Shown: positions 7,472 to 16,682 of the stretch, piece by piece
How positions within the stretch are numbered: position 1 is the first letter of the stretch
Layout of the letters: each line of letters starts with the position of its first letter
DNA from: ENR-C20 sp942493145
GTDB lineage: Bacteria > Bacillota > Clostridia > Acetivibrionales > DTU013
Direction of reading: 5' to 3'
Assembly (NCBI GenBank): GCA_942493145.1
Contig: OW818679.1
Location: 4,030,001 to 4,094,000, forward strand
Length of the DNA: 64,000 bases
The notes under the pieces: model-generated
What the model saw: only the letters and a program-made list of their open reading frames with translations
What the model was told of the DNA's origin: nothing
Databases searched by the model: none
Made by a program: the position numbers and the translations under genes

Positions 7472-9088
7472 ATGCAAAATCCACTTGTTGTTATCTTCGT
7501 ACTGGTATTTGTAGCCATTACCATCATCGTGACCTGGCTTACGACTAAATCCGCACGTTCAGCCGCTGACTTTTATGTCGCAGGCAACAAGACTCCCTGG
7601 GTACAAACGGGAATCGCAATGATCGGAAGCTATCTCTCCGCAGCCAGTTTTCTAGGAGTCGCAGGCGATATCTCCATATTTGGCGTTGATCGCATCTGGC
7701 TTGCAATTGGTTTCTTCGGCGGTTACATGGCAGTACTCCTGCTGATAGCCGGTCCGTTGCGTAATGTCGGCAGTTTTACTGTAGCCGACGCTATCCACAG
7801 ACGATTTCCAGTCAAGGAAATCAAGCTTTTTATAATGATAGCCACACTGATAATCTCAACTTTTTATCTGGTACCGCAGATACTCAGTGCCGGATTGCTG
7901 TTTGAGCTGTTTGTCGGTTGGGACTTCCTCCCTGTAGTAATAGTCCTGGGAATTTTAATGAGTGTATACATAATATTCGGTGGTATGAAAGCCACTTTAA
8001 TCAACCAGGTTATTCAAGCCAGTTTTCTATTTGGTGCTATGGTTTTCATCACAATACTCGGCATGCTCGTTTTTGTGGACGGGTCCTTCGAAAGGCTTAT
8101 GAATATAGCTTCAAATATTGTACCTCCATCCATTGCAGGGGCAGATCCTGCAGTTGCAGCTGCAGTAGTTGCTGCGCCTGATTCTGTGGCAGCGATTGAT
8201 ATAGCACGGAAAATGTTGCCGGATGCACCTGGCGCAATGACCATAGGTGTCCAGACTCCTGACCTTATATCCCAGATAAGCATGGTAGTGGCGTTGGTAT
8301 TCGGTACAGCCGGCCTGCCTCACATACTCATAATGTTTTATACCGTGCCAAGCGCAAGAGCCGCAAAAAAGAGCGTTATGCTCTGTGTTGTCGGTCTTGG
8401 AATCTTTTATATCTGTACCATTTTCCTCGGTTTCCTGCTTATGCCGGAGATCTATCAGAGCCTTGTATCCTGGATCAGTGAAGGCAAGTCAGGCTTTGCA
8501 AAGAACATGTCTGTGCTCCAGGGTTCAAATATCATCGGTGGGCAGGTCCTTATGGCTCTTGCCGCTGCCGGCTCCGTTGCCGCAATATTAAGCACCGCAG
8601 CCGGTCTGATGATCACTTGTGCATCTACTGTGAGCCATGACCTTTACAAAGTATTTATTAATAAAAATGCAACTGAAAAGCAGGAATTGAATATAGCCAA
8701 AATCACAACACTGGCCATGTCAGCCATCTCTGTCGTTCTGGCAATACTTCTGAGGAATGAAAATGTCGCATGGCTTGTGACACTAGGCTTTGGAATAGCT
8801 GCCAGTGCAATATTCCCTGTCATGGTTACAAACCTTTGGTGGAAAAGGTTGACCAGGCATGGTGCAGTAGCTGGTATAGTATCCGGCCTCGTAGTTTCGA
8901 CGATATTTGTCATACTACTTCTTTCAGGAGTAAAATCTTTCATAGGCCTCCCGACAGCCGGAGGTCCAGGTATATTTGGAGTATCGGTTTCCTTTATCGT
9001 CCTGATTGTTGTCAGCCTTGCAACCAAGGATACCGGCAAGGACGTGGAATCCTTCTTCGCCTTGGCGCATAAACCCGATACCGACTAA
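7472..9088 (+). CDS. Sodium:solute symporter family permease (ActP-like)
   Basis: A 538-residue integral membrane protein with about 13 hydrophobic segments. The N-terminal region carries the SSS-family stretch around ADFYVAGNKTPWVQTGIAMIG (in ActP, residues near the Na+ site) and the later GTAGLPHILIMFYTV segment. The family couples solute entry to Na+; acetate, propionate and pyruvate are common substrates of the DUF485-linked branch. The downstream sensor-nucleotidyltransferase begins 30 bases after the stop, suggesting one operon in which the third gene reports on or regulates uptake. Substrate is inferred only from the DUF485 link. Confidence 0.85.
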   Translation: MQNPLVVIFVLVFVAITIIVTWLTTKSARSAADFYVAGNKTPWVQTGIAMIGSYLSAASFLGVAGDISIFGVDRIWLAIGFFGGYMAVLLLIAGPLRNVGSFTVADAIHRRFPVKEIKLFIMIATLIISTFYLVPQILSAGLLFELFVGWDFLPVVIVLGILMSVYIIFGGMKATLINQVIQASFLFGAMVFITILGMLVFVDGSFERLMNIASNIVPPSIAGADPAVAAAVVAAPDSVAAIDIARKMLPDAPGAMTIGVQTPDLISQISMVVALVFGTAGLPHILIMFYTVPSARAAKKSVMLCVVGLGIFYICTIFLGFLLMPEIYQSLVSWISEGKSGFAKNMSVLQGSNIIGGQVLMALAAAGSVAAILSTAAGLMITCASTVSHDLYKVFINKNATEKQELNIAKITTLAMSAISVVLAILLRNENVAWLVTLGFGIAASAIFPVMVTNLWWKRLTRHGAVAGIVSGLVVSTIFVILLLSGVKSFIGLPTAGGPGIFGVSVSFIVLIVVSLATKDTGKDVESFFALAHKPDTD

Positions 9089-9117
9089 ATCCGCTACTTC
9101 ATGCGGGAGGAAAGCCC

Positions 9118-11571
9118 ATGAGCAAGAGCCAGCTTATAAAAATGATTTTGAATGTAGTTTTACCACCTGTAATGGTGATCGCCCTTTTTGCTATAGCAAT
9201 TGGGGCGGTCATTCTTCCTGCTACCGAAGAAGCCCTTATGCAGAAAAAGAAGGACATGATTCAGGCCATAGTAATGTCGGCGACAAGCATCATGGAGAGG
9301 CATGTCCAGATGGAGACGGACGGTCTGGTCACGGCGGAAGAAGCCCAACAGGCAGCCCTTACTGAAATGAGGGCCTTGAGATATGGCTCGGACAGCCGGG
9401 ATTATCTCTGGATAACCGACCTTAAGCCAACCATGGTCATGCATCCCTATTTCCCCGAACTGGAAGGGACTCCGCTTGATGAATACGCTGATTCAAACGG
9501 CAAACTGTTTTTTGTTGAAGCTGCACAGCTTGCGGGAAGCTCTGGTGAGGGATATGTGAGCTACATGTGGCCACGCAACGACAATATCAATGAAGCCGTT
9601 CCAAAGCTTTCTTACATAAGACTGTTCCAGCCATGGGGCTTGGTCGTTGGAAGTGGAATTTATCTGGATGACGTCCATACTGAAATCAGATCTGTAACAA
9701 TAAGGCTTATGGTTATCTCGAGTTGGATCGGGGCCGTAGTGCTTTTAATCATGCTTTTCATAATATACAGAGGGTGGAAAAATGAAAAGGGGAGACGCCT
9801 GGCAGAAAGAGAGCTGTTGCTGTCACATGAACGTTATCAGGCTCTGGCCTCAGCCTCCGGCGAAATGCTGTTGCTCACCATAGATGGCTATATTACGGGG
9901 GCTAATAAAAGAGCCTGCGAAATGTTGGGTCTTAGTGAGGACAATATAATCTCCCGAAAATTTTCAGACTTCATTGACGACCCAAAGGTCTATGATATCC
10001 TGTCAACTGTTAATACAGTGGGTCATACAGCCTCTGCCGACGCAATCCTGAAAGGGTCTGACGGGCCGAAAAGGGTTCTTTTGTCTGCAGAGTATGCCAT
10101 TGTACACGGAAGCCCCGCAATAATGCTCGCAGGATATTCCATGAAGCCCGAACCCATAGCCGGCGGAATTGTCCAGACATCACTGGATAAATCCGGTTTT
10201 GGTACCCTGATGATCAGCAGTTCTTCAAATGGCAGGATAATTCAAGCCGACAGCAACGCATCTGACCTGCTGGCCGGCACCGGCATAAATTCCATTATCG
10301 GCAATGATCTGAAAGAATTACTTGAAGCAGGAGATGCAAGACGGTTGTTTATACAGCTACAATCAGAGAATAGAGTAGATGGCATGATTTTGCGCACTGC
10401 TTCATTGGAAACAGAAAAGCACCTCCGAGTCTGGGCCTCAGTACCCGGATCGTCAAATGAAGGCCCGGACGAAATAAAAAACACTGTAGCCCTGATTCTT
10501 CTTGATATAACAAAGGAGCATTCATTTGTAAGGGCTTCAAGGGACCTTACCGGCGAATTGCTGTTGTCTGAATCCTTTTCTGCCGCAGGCAGAGAATCAA
10601 TTGACGGGTTCACCCGCAGCATGCTCGCACTTCAACAATCTGTCAAGACAGGCATTGACGCCGAAATGATAACATCGGCTGTTTGTGCTTCAATTGAAGG
10701 GGTTTTCTCTTCTGCGGTAAAGAAAGCTTTCATTACCATTGGTCCTCCTCCATGTCCATACTCACTCCTTGCCTTTGGCAGTATAGGCAGGGGCGAGCCT
10801 ACCTTTAATGCCGACCAGGATACCGCGTTGATTTACCGGTCAACCTCTGGCGACAGTAATGCCGGATACTTCAAGCAATTTGGTGAAATTGTCACATCAT
10901 ATTGCAGCAATGCGGGTATCCCTCCCTGCAATGCCGGAAATACAGCTGCAAACCCCCAATGGGTAATGGATGAAATGGAATGGAGGCAGAAATTTTACGG
11001 CTGGATACACACCAGCCAGCCTGAAGACCTGATCCTGCTCAACATATTCTTTGATTTCCGTTGTATTTCGGGAGATGACAGTCTGGCATCAGATTTGCAT
11101 AATTATATCTTCAGTGAAGTGGGAAAACGGCCGCTCTTTCTATATAATCTTGCCCAGGATACTTTGAGCTATCGTCCTCCATCGGATATGCTTGGCAGGA
11201 TCCGGGCCGACAACCGTATGGAAAACTTCGTAAACCTGAAGGGGACTATGCTTCATTATGCTAATTTCGCCCGAATATATTCACTTTACAGCTCTGTGCA
11301 CGAAACCAATACAATAAAAAGGATCCAGGCACTTGCAAAATCCGGTATAATTCCTTCCGACACCGCGCAGGATACCATTGATGCATGGAAATTCCTTATG
11401 AAGCTTCGTTTAAAGATGCAGGTCTCAGCGCTGGAAATGAACTTTCCCCAGGAAAACATCGTAATCCTTGATGAACTCAGCTCATGGGACGAGTCCATGC
11501 TCAAAAGGGCAATGACGCAGGTAAACAGCCTGCAAAAAAGGCTGACTGCAGATATTGTCAGAACAGGTTGA
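9118..11571 (+). CDS. Membrane Cache-PAS sensor fused to DUF294 nucleotidyltransferase-like domain
   Basis: An 817-residue multidomain protein. TM1 is near residues 10-32. A single-Cache extracytoplasmic domain (about 40-190) carries the SRDYLWITDL and WGLVVGSGIYLDDV patterns. TM2 is at about 197-217, followed by one or two PAS domains (about 235-460). The C-terminal region (about 500-810) is of the DUF294 / GlnD-like class, with GSIGRGE (554-560) and DQD (566-568), the nucleotide-transfer signature and metal-binding aspartates. DUF294 proteins next to symporters usually carry CBS or cyclic-nucleotide domains; here a transmembrane sensor occupies that place. A protein or small-molecule target is unknown. 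It lies between the symporter and a metallophosphoesterase, six bases from the latter. Confidence 0.8.
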   Translation: MSKSQLIKMILNVVLPPVMVIALFAIAIGAVILPATEEALMQKKKDMIQAIVMSATSIMERHVQMETDGLVTAEEAQQAALTEMRALRYGSDSRDYLWITDLKPTMVMHPYFPELEGTPLDEYADSNGKLFFVEAAQLAGSSGEGYVSYMWPRNDNINEAVPKLSYIRLFQPWGLVVGSGIYLDDVHTEIRSVTIRLMVISSWIGAVVLLIMLFIIYRGWKNEKGRRLAERELLLSHERYQALASASGEMLLLTIDGYITGANKRACEMLGLSEDNIISRKFSDFIDDPKVYDILSTVNTVGHTASADAILKGSDGPKRVLLSAEYAIVHGSPAIMLAGYSMKPEPIAGGIVQTSLDKSGFGTLMISSSSNGRIIQADSNASDLLAGTGINSIIGNDLKELLEAGDARRLFIQLQSENRVDGMILRTASLETEKHLRVWASVPGSSNEGPDEIKNTVALILLDITKEHSFVRASRDLTGELLLSESFSAAGRESIDGFTRSMLALQQSVKTGIDAEMITSAVCASIEGVFSSAVKKAFITIGPPPCPYSLLAFGSIGRGEPTFNADQDTALIYRSTSGDSNAGYFKQFGEIVTSYCSNAGIPPCNAGNTAANPQWVMDEMEWRQKFYGWIHTSQPEDLILLNIFFDFRCISGDDSLASDLHNYIFSEVGKRPLFLYNLAQDTLSYRPPSDMLGRIRADNRMENFVNLKGTMLHYANFARIYSLYSSVHETNTIKRIQALAKSGIIPSDTAQDTIDAWKFLMKLRLKMQVSALEMNFPQENIVILDELSSWDESMLKRAMTQVNSLQKRLTADIVRTG

Positions 11572-11577
11572 TAACTT

Positions 11578-12333
11578 ATGCGTATTGCATTGATAGGTGA
11601 TGTCCATGGGCACTTTGAAGTATTAAAGGAAATATTAATCGACCTTATTCAAAAGCATGGTATAACTGCTGCAATTCAAACCGGCGACTTCGGATTATTG
11701 GATGACTCGGTAAAAATTATATTGAACGGCGGATTACCCATACCTCTATATTTTATCGATGGTAATCATGAGGACTTCAGGTTTTTGAGAAGGTCTCTTT
11801 ATGATGGAACAAGTTCATTGTGGGCTGAAAAAAACCTTTTCTATCAACCAAGGTCTACCATGGTTGATATTTTCGGAATCAAGGCTGGCTTTATCGGCGG
11901 TGCCCTGCATGTAGATCAACCCCAACTAAGAAAGAACGGCAATGTCATTACAAATGATGATATTAACAGCTCGATTCAATTGTTTGGATCCAATCAGCCC
12001 GACATAATAATATCCCATTCCTGCCCCGCAGGTATTGGCATAGGGATGAAGGGACAGAAATCACATGCAACCGGAGTTGCTTATTATATAATTATGGCCG
12101 GATATGATCCCGGTCCTTCTGATGACTACGGGGAGACCCAGTTGGCAAGGTTATGGGAGGCTATGCCCAAGAAGCCGGACATCTGGCTTTTTGGACACTT
12201 TCACCAATTCTACAGCAAAAAGATTGAAAACACCCTTTTTCTATGTCTCCCAAGCCTGGATCACCATAGAGAGTGCCTTATATGGGATACAGAAACAGGC
12301 GGTATACTTTCTGCCGGCCTCAACGCGGATTGA
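11578..12333 (+). CDS. Calcineurin-like metallophosphoesterase
   Basis: A 251-residue cytoplasmic protein with the full two-metal phosphoesterase set: GDVHGH (residues 7-12), GDFG (near 39), GNHE (near 62), a SHSCP histidine (near 144) and GHFHQF (near 207). Substrate unknown; family members hydrolyse phosphomono- or diesters, including nucleotides. It starts six bases after the sensor-nucleotidyltransferase stop, so the two are likely expressed together. It could reverse a nucleotide modification or degrade a nucleotide product, which is a guess from position only. It converges with the PucR gene. Confidence 0.82.
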   Translation: MRIALIGDVHGHFEVLKEILIDLIQKHGITAAIQTGDFGLLDDSVKIILNGGLPIPLYFIDGNHEDFRFLRRSLYDGTSSLWAEKNLFYQPRSTMVDIFGIKAGFIGGALHVDQPQLRKNGNVITNDDINSSIQLFGSNQPDIIISHSCPAGIGIGMKGQKSHATGVAYYIIMAGYDPGPSDDYGETQLARLWEAMPKKPDIWLFGHFHQFYSKKIENTLFLCLPSLDHHRECLIWDTETGGILSAGLNAD

Positions 12334-12340
12334 AGAGCAT

Positions 12341-12362
12341 AAAAGACTCAGGCTCTGGGTCT
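12341..12362 (-). terminator. Terminator overlapping the end of the PucR gene
   Basis: On the minus strand AGACCCAG-agc-CTGAGTCT is followed by TTTT. It overlaps the pucR-like stop codon, so the hairpin begins inside the coding region. One G-U pair is needed in the stem. It could serve both convergent genes, though no T-run is present on the plus strand. Confidence 0.45.
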
Positions 12363-13607
12363 GATGAACTCAGATTTACCATATTCCAGAAGCTTGAATG
12401 ACAGTTCTATAAGCAACATTTCACTATTATCAGTGAAATCGGTTTCGATAATATCATCAATTTTCTTCATACGGTAAAACATGGAATTACGATGGATATT
12501 CATCCTTTTTGCAGTTAGTGGGATGCTTCTTGAACACTCGAAAAAGGTATACAGCGTATTAAGATATTCCGTGTTGTTTTGCTCATCATATTCCATCAGA
12601 TTGAGTAATGCCGGATGTATGATCTTATCGATTTCAATATGCTGGGAACATACATCAATAAAATGATATACAATGAAGTCTTTATACTTAAAAATGCTTT
12701 CATTTGACTTGAAATGCCTGCCAAGTTTCAATGAGGCAATAGCCTGGGAGTAATACTCCTTAAGGTCTGCAAGGTCGTGGAAATAATTACTTATGCCGCA
12801 GGCAAGGCCATTCTGCTTCATATAGTCGTCCAACTCTGTCAACCCAAATTCAAGAAAGCTCTTTTTATTGGAGCTGCTGACTAAAAGCACAATGTTGCCG
12901 TTATATTCAATTGTATTACTGTTGGCGATGAGCTGTTCAATTGTTTTTCTCAGATACAAAGGAAATATGTTGGATTTGTCCATATTCGTGATATCAATTA
13001 CGAGAACAAAAATATACTTTTTCAAGTCCAGGTTTAAATTCACTCTTCTGGACTGGACAATTTTTCTGTCCCTCATCTTGCCGTCCAGCAAATCCTTTAG
13101 AAATTCCTCATAACCATACCCCATAGTAGAACGGAGGAATATGTTTTTCTGCATTTCCACAGAAATGGCATTGCACAGAACGGAGGCCAGTTCCAAATCG
13201 CTGGGTTTGAATGGCCTTTTACTCTCCATAACCGCAAGTATTCCGATGGTTTTGTTTTTATATAGTATCCTGGCCAGGAGTCTGTTGTATTTAATATATT
13301 CGTCGCTCGCCCATATAAATGGTTTTGAAGAATTGGAAAGTTTATTGGTCAGGCCTACGGAATAGTTATGCTTAATGGTATAGCTGGAGAAATAACCATC
13401 TTTGGCAAGTTCCTGCCACGTAAGGTCATCTTCCACCTCTGGGCTGTTTGTGAGTACTATGGTCTTTCTGCTTGTATCTACCAGGGATATTGGATTACCC
13501 AATATTTTATATCCAATTTCTATAATGCGTTTAATACCACTGTCAGAAGCAAGTGCTTCCAGTAGCTTTTCAGTTCCAGCCGTTACGTCATCAACTTTTT
13601 TAGGCAT
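12348..13607 (-). CDS. PucR-family transcriptional regulator
   Basis: PucR proteins are activators with a C-terminal helix-turn-helix, often controlling purine or aromatic-acid catabolism. I chose the ATG at 13607 (419 residues) because AAGGTGGT lies 8-10 bases upstream; a longer frame back to 13661 has no better site. Residues about 20-160 look GAF-like (KNKTIGILAVMESKRPF). A central GGDEF-like region follows, and the end has the HTH_30 pattern LTAKRMNIHRNSMFYRMKKI. It is divergent from the first molybdoenzyme operon, with two similar palindromic sites in between (13700-13743), so it probably controls the island. Ligand unknown. Confidence 0.8.
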   Translation of the reverse strand: MPKKVDDVTAGTEKLLEALASDSGIKRIIEIGYKILGNPISLVDTSRKTIVLTNSPEVEDDLTWQELAKDGYFSSYTIKHNYSVGLTNKLSNSSKPFIWASDEYIKYNRLLARILYKNKTIGILAVMESKRPFKPSDLELASVLCNAISVEMQKNIFLRSTMGYGYEEFLKDLLDGKMRDRKIVQSRRVNLNLDLKKYIFVLVIDITNMDKSNIFPLYLRKTIEQLIANSNTIEYNGNIVLLVSSSNKKSFLEFGLTELDDYMKQNGLACGISNYFHDLADLKEYYSQAIASLKLGRHFKSNESIFKYKDFIVYHFIDVCSQHIEIDKIIHPALLNLMEYDEQNNTEYLNTLYTFFECSRSIPLTAKRMNIHRNSMFYRMKKIDDIIETDFTDNSEMLLIELSFKLLEYGKSEFIRPRA

Positions 13608-13699
13608 AGTCCAGACACCACCTTCGATGTGTTTATTCCCGGTATATACCATACGCATCAATGAGCACTAATTATACTATAAAGGACTGCTCAGGTCAA

Positions 13700-13743
13700 G
13701 TTCACATGACAAAAACTTAAGTTGGTTTTTCGTTCATATGAAC
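13700..13743. promoter_or_regulatory. Two related palindromic sites between pucR and the molybdoenzyme operon
   Basis: GTTCATATGAAC (13732-13743) is a perfect 12-bp palindrome, and GTTCACATGAC (13700-13710) is a near copy. Their centres are about 32-33 bases apart, roughly three helical turns. Position in the divergent promoter region suggests a dimeric regulator, with PucR the obvious candidate. No equivalent pair was seen before the second molybdoenzyme gene. Confidence 0.4.
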
Positions 13744-13881
13744 AAAGCTATTTTTTCTGTTTTGTTGTAAAATTATACTCAAGAGCATTAATCAAAAAAA
13801 CATCAATCACTCACAAAAGCAAGAACCCCGAATTATCACAAAACCATTTATTAATAATGTAGTATTTATAGGAGGATTATG

Positions 13882-16173
13882 ATGAGCAACAAATACGATT
13901 TCGACAGAGTCGTTACCACAACAGCTTGGTCGCCCGGACCTGGATGCCACGGCGGCTGCGGAGTAAAGCTCTATGTAAAGGATGACAAGGTTGTCCGTGT
14001 GGAGGGTGATGATAACCATCCATGGAACCATGGCCGCGCTTGTCCCCGTCTTCTGGCGATGACCCAGTACATGTACCATCCGGACCGCCTTATGTACCCC
14101 ATGAAAAGGGTTGGAAAAAGAGGCGAAGGCAAATTTGAGAGAATCACCTGGGATGAGGCTTATGATACCATTGAAAAGAAGTGGAACCAGCTTAAAGAGG
14201 ATTATGGTCCCGAGTCGGTTATTTTCATTCAGGGCACCGGCAGAGATATCGGCGGACCCATATCAATGCTCTGTTACTCATATGGAAGCCCCAACTGGAC
14301 ACAGCTTGGCCTTGCAGGACAATCCTGTTATACTCCGCGTCTTTGTACCATGATAGCTACACAGGGTGACTTTACTGTTGCAGACTGTTCTCAGTTTTTT
14401 GAGAAACGCTTTGACGATCCACGCTATGAGATACCCAAATACATAGTAATTTGGGCTCAAAATCCTGCCACAGGCTGTCCCGACGCCTTCCAGGGCCACT
14501 GGATAGTTGACTGCATGAAGCGTGGATCCAAGCTTATCGTCATCGACCCACGTTGGACATACTTCGCATCCCGCGCCGAGCATTTCATGCAGATACGTCC
14601 CGGAACTGACGGCGCACTGGCAATGGGCATGCTGAATCTGATTATCGAAAACAACTGGTACGACAAGGATTTCGTAGAGAAGTGGACCTACGGCTTTGAC
14701 CAATTAAAAGAATCTGTAAAAGAATATACTCTGGAAAAAACATCAGAGATAACCTGGATTCCCAAAGAGGTTATTTATGAAGCTACCAAGGCATATGCAA
14801 CCAACAGCCCCTCCGCCATCCACTGGGGACTTCCCATCGACCAGTGCCCGGAAGGCACCGCCGTCGCGCAGGCTGTAGAAGCTCTCTGGTGCATCACCGG
14901 CAACCTTGATGTCCCCGGAGGAAATGTAATTGCCAAAAATGCATACAACGTCACTCAGTATCCTTACAGCACAGAACAGCTGAAGGATGTATACGGAGAA
15001 GACATACTTGATAAAATTAACGCCAAACGAATTGGCGCCGCCCGGTATAAGTACCTAGCCAACATGCGCAGCTGGGGTCAGCCGGATATGGCTGTAGAGC
15101 AGATGCTTACAGGCGACCCTTATACAATAAAGTCTGCATGGATTCAGACCTCAAACCTGATAGGCGGTCAGGCTGCCGATATGAAAAAGCACTACAAAGC
15201 TTTAATGAATATGGAATTCAATGTTGTGGTAGATACCTTCCACAATCCAACCACTATGGCTATCGCTGACATTATCCTTCCGGCTGCCACCTTTGCCGAA
15301 AAGGAAAGCTTCCGCGCATGGTACCAGCCTTTACAGCTTATCCAACCTGCTGTTGAGGTCGGCGAATGCCGCTCCGACTGGGAGATCAACATGGAATTGG
15401 CCGGACGTTTCAACCCTGCTTTCCGGGAAAAGTACCCCACATTCAAAGCCATGGTCAATGAGCGCATTGCCCAGACCGGCATGGATTGGGATAGTCTTGC
15501 GGATATAGGCGGCTGGAAGTATCCGACTGAAGACGAATCCCCCTCATCGGTACCCTACAGGCGCTATGAAAAGGGATTGCTCCGTCCTGACGGGAAGCCC
15601 GGATTTAAAACGCCAACCGGTAAAATTGAATTATACTCAACCTTGAATGAGAAGTATGAAATTCATCCAAATCTTTGGTATTCCGAGCCTCCTGAGAGTG
15701 AGGTCCGCACACCCGAGCTGTTTGAAAAGTATCCCCTGGTAATGGTTTCCGGGCGCCGCAGCCCTGTGTTCTTCCATTCCGAGCATAGAAACATCCCATG
15801 GCTTCGCGCCTGTGACCCATATCCACTGGTTGAGGTAAACCCCACAGTACTTCAGGACCTTGATGTGCAAGATGGCGAATGGATCTGGATAGAAAACGAT
15901 CGTGGACGTATCAGGCGTAAAGTAAAGGCAAATCCCAGCATGCACCCAGGTACTGTCAGTGTGCCTCATGGCTGGTGGCTGCCTGAGACAGAGGGCAAAG
16001 GGCCTAATTTCTATGAAGCCTGGGACATCAACTGCAACATACTCATTCCCGTTGATACTCAGGGCGAATCGGGTTATGGCGGTGGAGCATATAAGACAAC
16101 CCTTGTCCGGCTTGTTAAAATGGGACCTGATGACAATCCCCATCCGAATGACGAGCCTGAGTGGAAAAGATAA
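13882..16173 (+). CDS. Molybdopterin oxidoreductase large subunit, copy 1
   Basis: A 763-residue bis-MGD enzyme of the DMSO reductase family, counted from the second of two adjacent ATGs (6-7 bases from AGGAGG, matching copy 2). No Tat signal is present, so it is cytoplasmic. The N-terminal Fe-S site reads C22-x3-C26-x27-C54; the first Cys of the usual C-x2-C-x3-C-x27-C is Gly19. The likely Mo/W ligand is Cys149 in GQSCYTPR, aligned by eye with the Cys/SeCys of formate dehydrogenases. C-terminal cofactor-binding signatures such as VPHGWWLPE are present. The partner Fe-S protein follows after 61 bases. The reaction is unknown: dehydroxylase, transhydroxylase, hydratase or oxidoreductase roles occur in related branches. 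Confidence 0.88.
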   Translation: MSNKYDFDRVVTTTAWSPGPGCHGGCGVKLYVKDDKVVRVEGDDNHPWNHGRACPRLLAMTQYMYHPDRLMYPMKRVGKRGEGKFERITWDEAYDTIEKKWNQLKEDYGPESVIFIQGTGRDIGGPISMLCYSYGSPNWTQLGLAGQSCYTPRLCTMIATQGDFTVADCSQFFEKRFDDPRYEIPKYIVIWAQNPATGCPDAFQGHWIVDCMKRGSKLIVIDPRWTYFASRAEHFMQIRPGTDGALAMGMLNLIIENNWYDKDFVEKWTYGFDQLKESVKEYTLEKTSEITWIPKEVIYEATKAYATNSPSAIHWGLPIDQCPEGTAVAQAVEALWCITGNLDVPGGNVIAKNAYNVTQYPYSTEQLKDVYGEDILDKINAKRIGAARYKYLANMRSWGQPDMAVEQMLTGDPYTIKSAWIQTSNLIGGQAADMKKHYKALMNMEFNVVVDTFHNPTTMAIADIILPAATFAEKESFRAWYQPLQLIQPAVEVGECRSDWEINMELAGRFNPAFREKYPTFKAMVNERIAQTGMDWDSLADIGGWKYPTEDESPSSVPYRRYEKGLLRPDGKPGFKTPTGKIELYSTLNEKYEIHPNLWYSEPPESEVRTPELFEKYPLVMVSGRRSPVFFHSEHRNIPWLRACDPYPLVEVNPTVLQDLDVQDGEWIWIENDRGRIRRKVKANPSMHPGTVSVPHGWWLPETEGKGPNFYEAWDINCNILIPVDTQGESGYGGGAYKTTLVRLVKMGPDDNPHPNDEPEWKR

Positions 16174-16234
16174 AGGCTTTGTTTGGAAAATATAATGTAT
16201 CTGTAGGAGAAGGATGAAGGAAAGGATGAATATT

Positions 16235-16573
16235 ATGGCTAGAAAAGGTCTTTTATTTGATATGGAATACTGCACAGGCTGTCAGGCCTGTACAGTTGCC
16301 TGCAAGCAGGAAAACGGCTATGACGCAGAAACCTGGGGCATCAAGATTAATGAATTGATTTTTAACAACCCAAACGGGCATGTCCAGATTGATTATCTGC
16401 CATTTCCCACAACTATGTGCACCATGTGTGCAGCTCGTATAGCGAGTGGCTTTGACACCAGACCGGCATGTGTGAAATGCTGCCAGTCCTCCTGCATAGA
16501 ATATGGAGATGTCGAAGAGCTTGTAAAAAAATTGCCGGCTATGAAACGCCCTGTCTTGTATTGCCCGAAATAA
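16235..16573 (+). CDS. Small Fe-S electron-transfer subunit, copy 1
   Basis: A 112-residue protein with two clusters expected. C13-x2-C16-x2-C19-x3-C23 gives a full [4Fe-4S] motif, and a second set, CTMC...C-x3-C-x3-C near residues 65-90, gives another. It resembles a shortened DmsB-type subunit, which normally carries four clusters. Three in-frame ATGs exist (16214, 16226, 16235). I prefer 16235 because AAGGAAAGG sits nine bases upstream and the first ATG is not conserved in copy 2. It is almost identical in DNA to 29525-29863. It presumably passes electrons to or from copy 1 of the molybdoenzyme. A strong terminator follows. Confidence 0.85.
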   Translation: MARKGLLFDMEYCTGCQACTVACKQENGYDAETWGIKINELIFNNPNGHVQIDYLPFPTTMCTMCAARIASGFDTRPACVKCCQSSCIEYGDVEELVKKLPAMKRPVLYCPK

Positions 16574-16581
16574 TCACAGCA

Positions 16582-16631
16582 CCCGTCCAATGAACTTTAC
16601 GCTAATGGTATGGTTCATTGGACGGGTTTTT
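16582..16631 (+). terminator. Rho-independent terminator after the first molybdoenzyme operon
   Basis: A perfect 14-bp stem, CCCGTCCAATGAAC (16582-16595) with GTTCATTGGACGGG (16613-16626), a 17-nt loop and TTTTT. It ends the molybdoenzyme/Fe-S transcript before the LysR gene. Confidence 0.9.
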
Positions 16632-16682
16632 GGGATATGCTAATACAATAAAGAAACAAGATGCAGGATGTAGAGGTGCCCC

